From NCBI GenBank assembly GCA_021155985.1, contig JAJNBA010000014.1, positions 1 to 49,417 on the forward strand: DNA of 49,417 nucleotides, given 5' to 3'. Position numbers and translations under genes: made by a program. Below are positions 16,874 to 24,845 of the stretch, one piece after another; the stretch's first letter is position 1, and the number at the start of each line of letters is the position of its first letter. The stretch comes from Actinomycetes bacterium (GTDB lineage: Bacteria > Actinomycetota > UBA4738 > HRBIN12). The notes under the pieces were generated by a model that saw only the letters and a list, made by a program, of their open reading frames with translations, did no database searches and had not been told where the DNA came from.

Positions 16874-17977
16874 ATGGCGGCCGTCCGCGATCTGTACGAG
16901 ATCCTCGGCATCGATCGGGATGCCCCACCCTCGGAGATCAAGGCGGCCTACCGGAAGCTCGCGCGGACCCTGCATCCGGACGTCAACGCCGATCCCGCGG
17001 ACCAGGAACGGTTCAAGGAGATCACCGGCGCCTACGAGATCCTGTCCGACCCGGCGAAGCGGCGACGCTACGACGAGTTCGGCGCCGCCGGGCCGCAGGG
17101 CGCACCGTTCGGCGACATCCAGGACATCTTCGACATGTTCTTCGGTGGCGGTTTCGGCGGCCGCTCGCGCGGCCCCCGCTCCCGGGTCCGTCGGGGGGAG
17201 GACCTCCGCATCCGCGTCCGTCTCACGTTCCCCGGATCGGTCTTCGGCGTCGAGCAACGGCTGGAGATCGAACGTCTCGCCGTGTGCGAGCGTTGCGGTG
17301 GGAACGGGGCGCGGCCGGGCACGTCGGCGGTCACGTGCCGGACGTGCGGTGGCGCCGGCGAGGTCCAGGCCGTGCGCCGCAGCATCTTCGGCACGGTCAT
17401 GACCGCGACACCGTGTGTCGCCTGCGGAGGGACCGGCGAGGAGATCCCGGACCCATGCGAAGGGTGCGGCGGCGACGGCCGCGTTCCGACGACCGCCACC
17501 GTGACGTTCGACGTGCCTGCGGGAGTGCTGGAGGGGATGGACCTCCGGGTCGGCGGCGAGGGCAACGCCGGCGTCTCGGGTGGCTCGGCGGGCGACCTGA
17601 TCGTCGGGATCGAGGTGGAGCCGTCGGACGCGTTCGTCCGGCAGGGCCAGGATCTGCACGGCGTGCTCGACGTCTCGATCACGCAGGCGACCTTGGGTGG
17701 CGAGGTGGACGTCGAGACCCTGGACGGGCCGGAGCGGCTCAGGATCGAATCCGGGACCGAGTCGGGCACGGTTCTGCGCCTCAAGGGCAAAGGGGTTCCG
17801 CACCTGCAGCGCCGGGGACGCGGCGATCTCTTCGTGACACTGCACATCGTGACGCCCCGCGATCTCTCGAAGGAGGAGCGCACGCTCCTCCAGCGGTTCG
17901 CTGAGATCCGCGACGCGGGTGCCGGGGGCAACGGCGCGGCGCCACGCGCACTCCGGCGACCCGAGTATCGTCCGTGA
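16874..17977 (+). CDS. dnaJ: chaperone DnaJ
   Basis: The 367-aa type I J-protein has a J domain (residues 5-68, HPD at 34-36), a Gly/Phe-rich linker (about 82-100), four CxxCxGxG-type zinc repeats (CERCGGNG, CRTCGGAG, CVACGGTG, CEGCGGDG) and the C-terminal substrate-binding domains. It stimulates DnaK ATPase and presents unfolded clients. It lies 3 bases after hrcA with AAGGA before the ATG. In many relatives rsmE follows dnaJ, but here a HIT protein gene comes next. Confidence 0.97.
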   Translation: MAAVRDLYEILGIDRDAPPSEIKAAYRKLARTLHPDVNADPADQERFKEITGAYEILSDPAKRRRYDEFGAAGPQGAPFGDIQDIFDMFFGGGFGGRSRGPRSRVRRGEDLRIRVRLTFPGSVFGVEQRLEIERLAVCERCGGNGARPGTSAVTCRTCGGAGEVQAVRRSIFGTVMTATPCVACGGTGEEIPDPCEGCGGDGRVPTTATVTFDVPAGVLEGMDLRVGGEGNAGVSGGSAGDLIVGIEVEPSDAFVRQGQDLHGVLDVSITQATLGGEVDVETLDGPERLRIESGTESGTVLRLKGKGVPHLQRRGRGDLFVTLHIVTPRDLSKEERTLLQRFAEIRDAGAGGNGAAPRALRRPEYRP

Positions 17978-18013
17978 TCGATCGGCGGTGAGCGGGAAGG
18001 AGGGACACCGGGC

Positions 18014-18367
18014 ATGCAGACCGACAGCTCGTGCCTGTTCTGCCGCATCGCGGCGCGCGAGATCCCCGCGGACATCGTGCGGGAGTCCGATCGGCTCGTG
18101 GCGTTCCGCGATACGAACCCCCAGGCGTCGACGCACATCCTGCTGATCCCGAAGGAGCACGTGCGCTCGATCGCGGACATCGAGGATCGGCACGGTGACC
18201 TCCTGGCCGACATCGCCCAAGCGGCGGCACAGCTGGCGGCGGCCGAGGGGATCGAAGAGTCGGGGTGGCGCCTGGTGACGAACGTCGGTCCCGACGCCGG
18301 CCAGAGCGTGTTCCACCTGCACTTCCACCTCCTCGGTGGACGGCAGATGGGCTGGCCGCCCGGATAA
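18014..18367 (+). CDS. HIT-family nucleotide hydrolase (HinT-like)
   Basis: The 117-aa protein has CLFCRIAAREIP at the start and the histidine triad VFHLHFHLLGG near the end, both typical of HinT. The family hydrolyses purine nucleoside phosphoramidates. A strong ribosome binding site (GGAAGGAGG) lies 8 nt before the ATG, and a TATCGT hexamer at 17966-17971 may be its -10. It occupies its usual place before phoH. Confidence 0.93.
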   Translation: MQTDSSCLFCRIAAREIPADIVRESDRLVAFRDTNPQASTHILLIPKEHVRSIADIEDRHGDLLADIAQAAAQLAAAEGIEESGWRLVTNVGPDAGQSVFHLHFHLLGGRQMGWPPG

Positions 18368-18373
18368 ACGCGA

Positions 18374-18408
18374 TAGGATGCGAGCCGCGGGACCCAGACG
18401 GGTCCCGC
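18374..18408 (+). promoter_or_regulatory. phoH leader: -10 hexamer plus GC-rich hairpin
   Basis: TAGGAT (18374-18379) fits a -10. Just downstream is a perfect 9-bp stem (GCGGGACCC, 18387-18395; GGGTCCCGC, 18400-18408) with loop AGAC. No T-run follows, so it is not a standard intrinsic terminator. It could be a leader hairpin of the phoH operon or a tail-less terminator of the HIT gene. A GAGGA ribosome-site-like sequence follows at 18421, but no start codon in the phoH frame lies at a normal distance from it. Confidence 0.4.
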
Positions 18409-18452
18409 TCTCGACAACAGGAGGAACGGGGTCACCCCCGAGAGCGCGACAC

Positions 18453-19463
18453 GTGGCAGCCGCCACCGCCCAAGTGAAGATCCTGGTCCCCGGCCACCAG
18501 CCGATGGTGGCGCTCCTGGGCCAGCAGGATGCGTTCCTGAAGTTGATCGAAGCCGGGTTCTCCTCCGACATCCTCGTCCGAGGCAACGAGATCACGATCA
18601 CCGGCCCAGAGCACGAGGCCGAACAGCTCTCGCATCTCTTCGAAGAGCTCCTCGCGTTGCTCGAGAAGGGCCATCACCTCTCCGACTCCTCCGTCGGTCA
18701 GACGATCGAGCTGATCAAGGGCGGCGACGAGTGGGCGGAGGGCGACGACGGGACCGCCAGGATGCGTCCGAGCGAGGTGCTGGGCGACACGCTCCTCACG
18801 GCGCGGGGGACCTCGGTGGTACCCAAGACGGTCGGGCAGAAGCGGTTCGTCGACGCGATGCGGCGCGCGACCGTGACGTTCGCGATCGGACCCGCCGGCA
18901 CGGGAAAGACCTACCTGGCCGTCGCCACCGCGGTGCGCGCGCTCCAGGATCACCAGGTCTCGCGGTTGATCCTCACCCGCCCGGCAGTGGAGGCGGGGGA
19001 GCGGCTCGGGTTCCTGCCGGGGACGCTCTACGAGAAGATCGATCCGTACATGCGTCCGCTCTACGACGCGCTGTTCGAGATGACCGGCGCCGAGAGCCTC
19101 TCGCGACTGATGGAGCGGGGAACCGTCGAGGTCGCGCCTCTCGCGTACATGCGAGGCAGGACCCTCAACGACGCGTTCATCATCCTCGACGAGGCCCAGA
19201 ACACCACGCCGGAGCAGATGAAGATGTTCCTCACGCGGATCGGGTTCGGGTCGAAGGCCGTGGTGAACGGCGATGACACACAGGTTGACCTCGCCACCGG
19301 GCAGCGCTCCGGTCTCCTCGTGATCGAGGAGATCCTGTCGGGGATCCGCGGCATCTCGTTCTGCCGGCTCGGCGGGCGCGACGTCGTGCGGCACAAGATC
19401 GTCCAGGAGATCGTCGAGGCCTACGACCGGTACGGTCAGCAGCGCCTCGGGATGGACGACTGA
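18453..19463 (+). CDS. PhoH-like P-loop ATPase
   Basis: The 336-aa protein has an N-terminal KH-like region (about 30-70) and the PhoH ATPase domain with Walker A GPAGTGKT (146-153), TRPAVEAGERLGFLPG, and Walker B FIILDEAQN. PhoH2-type proteins are predicted RNA helicases or nucleases and are linked with YbeY in RNA metabolism. The GTG at 18453 gives the usual N-terminus; GTG at 18474 is an alternative. ybeY overlaps its stop by one base, and the genes through era are tightly packed as one operon. Confidence 0.92.
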   Translation: MAAATAQVKILVPGHQPMVALLGQQDAFLKLIEAGFSSDILVRGNEITITGPEHEAEQLSHLFEELLALLEKGHHLSDSSVGQTIELIKGGDEWAEGDDGTARMRPSEVLGDTLLTARGTSVVPKTVGQKRFVDAMRRATVTFAIGPAGTGKTYLAVATAVRALQDHQVSRLILTRPAVEAGERLGFLPGTLYEKIDPYMRPLYDALFEMTGAESLSRLMERGTVEVAPLAYMRGRTLNDAFIILDEAQNTTPEQMKMFLTRIGFGSKAVVNGDDTQVDLATGQRSGLLVIEEILSGIRGISFCRLGGRDVVRHKIVQEIVEAYDRYGQQRLGMDD

Positions 19464-19933
19464 TGGCCGACGACGACCATCCCGTCGACCCTGGACCGGC
19501 GGACGGCGCCTGGCCCCGCATCCAGATCTCGAACCGTCAGCGGGGGACGCTCGACGAGGATGGGCTCCGCTCGCTCGCCCGTGACACCTTGCGTGGCGAG
19601 GGGATCGATCGCGCGGAGCTCTCGGTGTCCTTCGTGGAGTCCGGCGAGATCGAGGAGCTCCACGAGCGGTTCATGGATGAGCCGGGACCCACCGACGTCC
19701 TGTCGTTCCCACTCGACGAGGCCGAGGGACCCGACGGCGCGCGCCACCTCGGCGACGTGGTGGTCGCGCCGGCGGAGGCGGAGCGCAACAACCCGGCCGA
19801 TCCCGAGGGGGAGCTCCGTCTGCTGCTGGTCCACGGGATCCTGCACCTCCTCGGCTACGACCATGAGGACGAGGACGCGCGCACCCGGATGTGGGAGCGG
19901 CAGGAGCGCTACAGCGGGGTGCGCGCATCGTGA
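19463..19933 (+). CDS. ybeY: endoribonuclease YbeY
   Basis: The 156-aa protein contains the YbeY metal motif HGILHLLGYDHE (His124, His128, His134) and the preceding TDVLSFPLDE segment. YbeY is a zinc-dependent RNase needed for 16S rRNA 3' end maturation and ribosome quality control. It overlaps phoH by one base and the next gene by four bases (GTGA), indicating translational coupling. Confidence 0.96.
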   Translation: MADDDHPVDPGPADGAWPRIQISNRQRGTLDEDGLRSLARDTLRGEGIDRAELSVSFVESGEIEELHERFMDEPGPTDVLSFPLDEAEGPDGARHLGDVVVAPAEAERNNPADPEGELRLLLVHGILHLLGYDHEDEDARTRMWERQERYSGVRAS

Positions 19934-21210
19934 ACCCCTGGTGGGGGCTCGCGGTGGTGCTGGTGCTGTTCGGCTCCGTGCTCGCCGCCGCCGAGGCGTC
20001 GCTCACCCGGACGTCGCGCGTCCGCGCGCTCTCGCTCGAGGAGGACAACCGCCGGAACGCGGAGACGCTCGTGAAGATCGAGTCCGATCCGCCCCGCTAC
20101 CTGAACGCCGTCTACCTCTCGGTGATGTTCGTGCAGAACGGGTCGGCGATCCTCGTCGCGATCCTCGCGGAGAACGAGTTCGGGGAAGGCGGCGAAGGCC
20201 CGTGGGTGGGCCTGATCTCGTTCGGGTTCACGCTGCTCTACTTCGTGTTCGTCGAGGCGATGGCCAAGACGTTCGCCGTGCTGCACACCGACCGTGTGGC
20301 GCTCACGCTCGCGCCGCTCGTGTGGTTCCTTGGCCGTCTCCTCGAGATCCCGACGCGGTTCCTGATCGGCCTCGCCAACGTCCTCCTGCCGGGCAAGGGC
20401 CTCAAGCAAGGGCCGTTCGTCTCGGAGGAGGAGATCCGGTCGATGGCCGAGGTCGGTTCGGAGGAAGGATCGATCGAGGAGGGCGAGAAGGAGCTGATCC
20501 ACTCGATCTTCGAGTTCGGCGACACGATCGTGCGTGAGGTGATGGTGCCCCGCCCGGACATCGTCGCCATCGAGGACGACAAGACGCTTCGAGGCGTTCA
20601 GGCGCTCGTTCTGTCGCACGGGTACTCCCGGATCCCCGTCTTCCAGGGTTCTCTCGACGACGTGAAGGGGGTGGTGTTCGCGAAAGACGTGCTGAAAGCG
20701 CTGCACCAGGGCAAGCAGGACATGCCGCTCGGCGAGATCGTGCGGACCGCGCACTTCGTGCCGGAGAGCAAGCGGGTGGCCGAGCTGCTGAAGGAGATGC
20801 AGCGCGAGAAGTTCCACCAGGCGCTCGTGTACGACGAGCACGGCTCGGTCACCGGTATCGTCGCGCTCGAGGATCTCCTCGAGGAGCTCGTGGGCGAGAT
20901 CGCCGACGAGTACGACCGGGAGGAACCCGAGGTACTGGAGCTCGGGGACGGCATCTATCGGGTTTCCGGGAAGGCCTCGATCGACGACGTGAACGAGCTG
21001 CTCGGCACGGAGCTCCCGGACGAGGAATGGGACACCGTCGCCGGCCTGATGCTGGATCTGTTCGGCCGGATGCCCGACGAGGGCGAAGAGGTCGTGTTCC
21101 GTGGTCTGAACCTCAAGGCGGACAAGGTGCAGGGACGGAGGATCGCGAGCGTACTGATCACGCGGGCTCCCGATCAGGACGAAGAAGAGCCGGAGGCGGC
21201 CGGTGGCTGA
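19930..21210 (+). CDS. CNNM/CBS-domain transporter-like protein (CorC family)
   Basis: The 426-aa protein has an N-terminal CNNM membrane domain with about four hydrophobic segments (residues 1-145), a tandem CBS pair (about 205-325, including VMVPRPDIVAIE and GIVALEDLLEELVGEI) and a C-terminal CorC/HlyC domain. Relatives function in magnesium or cobalt efflux; old hemolysin labels are misleading. The GTG start overlaps ybeY. It occupies the canonical position between ybeY and era. Confidence 0.93.
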   Translation: MNPWWGLAVVLVLFGSVLAAAEASLTRTSRVRALSLEEDNRRNAETLVKIESDPPRYLNAVYLSVMFVQNGSAILVAILAENEFGEGGEGPWVGLISFGFTLLYFVFVEAMAKTFAVLHTDRVALTLAPLVWFLGRLLEIPTRFLIGLANVLLPGKGLKQGPFVSEEEIRSMAEVGSEEGSIEEGEKELIHSIFEFGDTIVREVMVPRPDIVAIEDDKTLRGVQALVLSHGYSRIPVFQGSLDDVKGVVFAKDVLKALHQGKQDMPLGEIVRTAHFVPESKRVAELLKEMQREKFHQALVYDEHGSVTGIVALEDLLEELVGEIADEYDREEPEVLELGDGIYRVSGKASIDDVNELLGTELPDEEWDTVAGLMLDLFGRMPDEGEEVVFRGLNLKADKVQGRRIASVLITRAPDQDEEEPEAAGG

Positions 21211-21619
21211 GGTCGTGGAGGACGCCACGCTCGACGAGATGCTCGCGGCAGCTCGAGCGATCATGCCGAGGGCGTACGTGCCCTATAGCCACTTCCGCGT
21301 GGGCGCCGCGCTGCTGAACGAGGACGGGACGATCCGCCCGGGCGTGAACATCGAGAACGCGAGCTATCCGCTGTCCGTCTGCGCGGAGCGGAACGCGGTC
21401 GCGTCGATGATCGTCGCGGGGCACGGGAAGATCCTCGCGGTCGCCGTCGCGACCGACGCGCCGACGCCGACGCCGCCCTGCGGCGGCTGCCGTCAGGTGC
21501 TGTGGGAGTTCGGAGACGTGGACACCCCCGTCGTGGCGGAGGGGGCGGGCGGCGTGCGCGCCCGGTGGCGCCTCGGTGACCTGCTGCCCGACGCCTTCGG
21601 TCCGGACGACCTCACGTGA
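21203..21619 (+). CDS. cdd: cytidine deaminase
   Basis: The 138-aa protein is homotetrameric-type cytidine deaminase: YVPYSHFRVGAAL and the zinc motifs CAE (Cys60, Glu62) and PCGGC (Cys93, Cys96) are all present. It converts cytidine and deoxycytidine to uridine and deoxyuridine. It overlaps the CNNM gene by eight bases and era by four. With deoC further downstream it would feed deoxyribonucleoside salvage. Confidence 0.96.
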   Translation: MAEVVEDATLDEMLAAARAIMPRAYVPYSHFRVGAALLNEDGTIRPGVNIENASYPLSVCAERNAVASMIVAGHGKILAVAVATDAPTPTPPCGGCRQVLWEFGDVDTPVVAEGAGGVRARWRLGDLLPDAFGPDDLT

Positions 21620-22509
21620 TCTCTCCCGCCGTCACCCGATCCGGCATCATCGCCGTCGTCGGCCGCCCCAACGTCGGGAAGTCGACGCTCGTGAACGCAC
21701 TCGTCGGCCGGAAGGTGTCCATCGTCTCGGACAAGCCGCAGACGACCCGTCGAGGCCTGCACGCCGTCCTCACGACGGAGGACGTGCAGGCCGTCTTCAC
21801 CGATACCCCGGGGTTCCACAAGCCCCGGACCGAGCTCGGCGCCCGGCTGAACGACATGGTCGGCGACGCCGTCGAGGGGGTAGACGTGATCCTGCACGTC
21901 CTCGATGCGGCCTCCGGCGTCGGGCGCGGCGACGCCTTCGTGTACGAGCGCCGGGTCCGTCCCCACGGATGCCCGAAGATCGCGGTGGTGAACAAGATCG
22001 ACCACACGGGTCAGCACGGGGTCGTGCCCCAGCTCGCCGCGGTCGCGGAGATCGGTGACTACGACGAGATCGTCCCCGTGTCCGCCAAGGCCGGGAAAGG
22101 GGTCGGTCTGCTCCGGGACATGGTCCTCGCGATGCTCCCCGAAGGTCCCGCGCTCTATCCGGAGGAGACGATCTCGGACCAGCCGCTCGAGACCCGCCTC
22201 GCGGAGATGGTCCGCGAGAAAGCGCTTCACGTGACGCGCCAGGAGCTCCCGCACTCGATCACCGTCACGATCGAGGAACTCGACATCACCGACGCGCTCG
22301 CGAAGGTCCACGCATCGTTGATCGTCGAACGCGATTCCCAGAAGGGGATCGTGATCGGCAAGGGCGGGCAGACGCTCCGGACGATCGGCACGCGGGCCCG
22401 CGAGGAGATGGAGGTGGTCCTCGGGACGAAGGTGTTCCTCGACGTTCGGGTGAAGGTCGTGAAGGAGTGGCAGCGCGACCCGAAGGCGCTCGAACGGCTC
22501 GGGTTCTGA
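21616..22509 (+). CDS. era: GTPase Era
   Basis: The 297-aa protein has the P-loop GRPNVGKS (residues 16-23), the TTRRGLHAVLT switch region, DTPG, NKID and a C-terminal KH domain with VIGKGGQTLRTIGTRAREEME. Era binds the 16S rRNA 3' end and governs 30S assembly. The GTG start overlaps cdd. In many relatives recO follows directly; here five genes separate era and recO. Confidence 0.97.
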   Translation: MISPAVTRSGIIAVVGRPNVGKSTLVNALVGRKVSIVSDKPQTTRRGLHAVLTTEDVQAVFTDTPGFHKPRTELGARLNDMVGDAVEGVDVILHVLDAASGVGRGDAFVYERRVRPHGCPKIAVVNKIDHTGQHGVVPQLAAVAEIGDYDEIVPVSAKAGKGVGLLRDMVLAMLPEGPALYPEETISDQPLETRLAEMVREKALHVTRQELPHSITVTIEELDITDALAKVHASLIVERDSQKGIVIGKGGQTLRTIGTRAREEMEVVLGTKVFLDVRVKVVKEWQRDPKALERLGF

Positions 22510-22512
22510 CCG

Positions 22513-22860
22513 TCAGCCGACGGTGAGCGTCGCCACCATCTGCGGATGGAACGTGCACGTCACGGTATAGGTCCCCGGATCCACCGCCCCGAGGTCCGCC
22601 TCGCCCGAGGATCCGGCGTCCACGTTCACGTCGACGTCCGTCCCCTCCACCGTGAACGTGTGAGGCGCATCGCCGGTGTTGTCGAGCGCGATCGTCGCCC
22701 CGGAGTCGGCCGACAGGCAATCCGGGCGGAACACGAAGTCCGCCAGCTCCACCGAGGTCGCCTGCGCCGGATCGGTGCACGGCTCCGGCGGAGCGGTCTC
22801 GCCGCCGCAGGCGGGGACGATCGCGGCGAGGGCGATCAGGAGCACACGGGCGGTCCTCAT
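22513..22860 (-). CDS. cupredoxin-like lipoprotein
   Basis: The 115-aa protein has a lipoprotein signal (MRTARVLLIALAAIVPACGG, lipobox Cys near residue 18) and a small plastocyanin/azurin-like beta-sandwich. Candidate type 1 copper ligands are His in GDAPHTF and the C-terminal Cys, His and Met of CTFHPQM, in the classic order. It may carry electrons or bind copper at the membrane. It converges on era and is divergent from deoC, separated by 56 bp. TACCCT lies 7 nt before the ATG, supporting this start. Confidence 0.8.
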   Translation of the reverse strand: MRTARVLLIALAAIVPACGGETAPPEPCTDPAQATSVELADFVFRPDCLSADSGATIALDNTGDAPHTFTVEGTDVDVNVDAGSSGEADLGAVDPGTYTVTCTFHPQMVATLTVG

Positions 22861-22867
22861 GTCGGGG

Positions 22868-22873
22868 AGGGTA
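22868..22873 (-). promoter_or_regulatory. -10 hexamer TACCCT, cupredoxin gene
   Basis: TACCCT on the minus strand is 7 nt from the ATG at 22860. It faces the deoC promoter within a 56-bp divergent intergenic region. Confidence 0.5.
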
Positions 22874-22904
22874 CCCACCCGGACGCCGTGACGACCGGGT
22901 GGGC

Positions 22905-22910
22905 TACCAT
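22905..22910 (+). promoter_or_regulatory. -10 hexamer TACCAT, deoC
   Basis: TACCAT is followed by exactly 6 nt and the deoC ATG at 22917, predicting a leaderless transcript. It argues against the in-frame GTG at 22899. Confidence 0.6.
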
Positions 22911-22916
22911 CGATGC

Positions 22917-23870
22917 ATGGCGCAAGCAGCGCAGATCGAGCCGAGCCGGCCGCTGCCGGTCGCGCCCGCCGAGGCTGTGCGGATGGCCGTCCGCACGACC
23001 GCCGTGGACGCGGTCGGTCTCGAGGAGCGCGCGGCGTCTCTCGCGAAGCGCTCGATCAAGCGAGACGCCAAGCTCTGGGCGCTCGACCTCGCGATCCGAT
23101 CGATGGATCTCACCACCCTGGAAGGAAGCGACACGGTCGGCAAGATCGTGGCGATCTGCGCCAAGGCGGTCCGGCCGAACCCCCTCGACCCCTCCATCCC
23201 GCCCGTGGCGGCCGTGTGCCTCTATCCGCAGCTCGTGCCGGTCGCACTCGAGCAGCTCGAGGGCACGGGTGTGAACGTCGCGAGCGTGGCCGGCGGCTTC
23301 CCCAGTGGCCTCGGCCCGCTCGGCGCGCGACTTCAGGAGATCCGGGACGTAGCGGCGACGGGCGCCCACGAGATCGACATCGTGCTGAACCGCTCGCTGT
23401 TCCTCGGGGGTCGGTACGCGCAGGCATTCGAGGAGCTCGTCGCGGCTCGGGAGGCCGCCGGCGCGGCCCACCTGAAAGTGATCCTCGAGACCGGTGAGCT
23501 CGGCTCGTACGACCGGGTCCGGCAGGCGAGCATGCTCGCCATGGCGGCCGGTGCCGACTTCATCAAGACGTCCACGGGCAAGATCGGCACGAACGCCACG
23601 CTCCCGGTCGCGCTCTGCATGCTGGAGGCGGCGCGGGACTTCCATCGCGAGACCGGTCGCCCGATCGGCATCAAGGTGGCTGGCGGCGTCCGGGCCGCGA
23701 AGCAGGCGATCCAGTACCTCGTGCTCGTGCATGAGACGCTCGGCGCGGACTGGATGACTCCCGACCGCTTCCGGATCGGCGCGTCGTCCCTGCTGAACGA
23801 CGTGCTGATGCAGATCGAGAAAGAACGGACCGGCCGTTACGCCGGACCGGACTATTTCACGATCGACTGA
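22917..23870 (+). CDS. deoC: deoxyribose-phosphate aldolase
   Basis: The 317-aa protein is a class I aldolase of the DeoC family: Asp154 in IDIVLNRS, the Schiff-base lysine Lys217 in FIKTSTGKIG and Lys253 in GIKVAGGVR are visible. It cleaves 2-deoxyribose 5-phosphate to glyceraldehyde 3-phosphate and acetaldehyde. It is longer than the compact E. coli-like enzymes (about 260 aa) owing to an N-terminal extension. Two aldehyde dehydrogenase genes follow, consistent with oxidising the acetaldehyde. Confidence 0.95.
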   Translation: MAQAAQIEPSRPLPVAPAEAVRMAVRTTAVDAVGLEERAASLAKRSIKRDAKLWALDLAIRSMDLTTLEGSDTVGKIVAICAKAVRPNPLDPSIPPVAAVCLYPQLVPVALEQLEGTGVNVASVAGGFPSGLGPLGARLQEIRDVAATGAHEIDIVLNRSLFLGGRYAQAFEELVAAREAAGAAHLKVILETGELGSYDRVRQASMLAMAAGADFIKTSTGKIGTNATLPVALCMLEAARDFHRETGRPIGIKVAGGVRAAKQAIQYLVLVHETLGADWMTPDRFRIGASSLLNDVLMQIEKERTGRYAGPDYFTID

Positions 23871-23890
23871 CGTTGGTCGTTGTTCAGACG

Positions 23891-24799
23891 ATGGCTGGGC
23901 GGATCCTGTCGACCGCGCACGGCACCCATCGAGGCTCGTTCGCGGCCGTCGATTGGCTCCTCTTCGCCGCCGTTGGGACGATCTGGGGGTCGTCCTTCCT
24001 GTTCATGGCGATCGGGCTCGAGGCGTTCAGGCCCGGGCTCGTCACGTGGCTCCGGATCCTGTTCGGCGCCGCCCTGCTGTGGATGCTGCCCGGGGTCCGG
24101 ACGCGGATCGAGCGGGCGGACCTCGTCCCGCTCCTGATCCTCGCCGTGGCGTGGGTCGCGATCCCGTTCACGCTCTTCCCGCTCGCCCAGGGCTCGGTGA
24201 ACTCGGCGATCGCCGGCATGCTGAACGGTGCCGCGCCGATCTTCACGGTGGTGATCGCCACGATCCTGTTCCGTCGGGCACCCGGCTCGCGTCAGCTCCT
24301 CGGGATCCCGATCGGGTTCCTCGGCGTGGCCGCGATCGCGATGTCGGCCGCCGGCGAGGGCCGGAGCCAGATGGTCGGCGTCGTGTTGATCCTGGTCGCG
24401 ACGGTCTGCTACGGGATCGCGTTCAACGTCGCGACGCCGCTCCAGCAGAAGTACGGGTCACTCCCGGTGATGGCGCGGATCCTCGCGACCGGCGCCGTGC
24501 TCACGGCGCCGTTCGGACTCGGCTCGCTCCCGGGCTCCCGGTTCGCGTGGTTCGCGCTCCTCGCGGTCGCCGCCGTGGGCCTGCTCGGGACAGGGATCGC
24601 GTTCGTCCTGATGGGTCGATTGGTCGGTCGGGTCGGAGCCACACGAGCCTCGATCGTCGGCTACCTGATCCCGGTCGTGGCGCTGCTGCTGGGGGTGCTG
24701 CTCCGCAACGACGAGGTGGAACCGATCGCGGTCGTGGGTGTCGCGCTGGTCGTCGTGGGGGCGTACCTGACGTCCCGGCGTGAGACGGCGGAGGTCTGA
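23891..24799 (+). CDS. EamA-family drug/metabolite transporter
   Basis: The 302-aa hydrophobic protein has about ten membrane segments in two EamA repeats (first starting at WLLFAAVGTIWGSSFLFM, second near MVGVVLILVATVCYGIAF). Family members export or import small metabolites; the substrate is unknown. It lies between deoC and the aldehyde dehydrogenase gene, 20 bases after deoC. A TTG at 23873 is an alternative start; neither candidate has a clear ribosome binding site. Confidence 0.85.
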   Translation: MAGRILSTAHGTHRGSFAAVDWLLFAAVGTIWGSSFLFMAIGLEAFRPGLVTWLRILFGAALLWMLPGVRTRIERADLVPLLILAVAWVAIPFTLFPLAQGSVNSAIAGMLNGAAPIFTVVIATILFRRAPGSRQLLGIPIGFLGVAAIAMSAAGEGRSQMVGVVLILVATVCYGIAFNVATPLQQKYGSLPVMARILATGAVLTAPFGLGSLPGSRFAWFALLAVAAVGLLGTGIAFVLMGRLVGRVGATRASIVGYLIPVVALLLGVLLRNDEVEPIAVVGVALVVVGAYLTSRRETAEV

Positions 24800-24819
24800 T
24801 CATCCGCTCGGAAGTGGGC

Positions 24820-24825
24820 TACCGT
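24820..24825 (+). promoter_or_regulatory. -10 hexamer TACCGT, aldehyde dehydrogenase pair
   Basis: TACCGT is followed by 6 nt and a GTG at 24832, which opens a five-codon frame ending in a TGA that overlaps the dehydrogenase ATG. The start would be at or near 24832. The transcript would carry the GGTGAGGAG ribosome site. Confidence 0.5.
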
Positions 24826-24845
24826 TCCAGGGTGAGGAGCGGCAG

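Noticed and set aside
18387-18408. Intrinsic terminator of the HIT gene.
   Set aside because: The stem is strong but no T-run follows; kept only as a leader or tail-less terminator candidate.
15512-18601. A 1029-aa open frame on the minus strand.
   Set aside because: It lies opposite hrcA, dnaJ and the HIT gene, has low-complexity Arg/Asp/Glu-rich content and no family motifs. High GC leaves antisense frames open.
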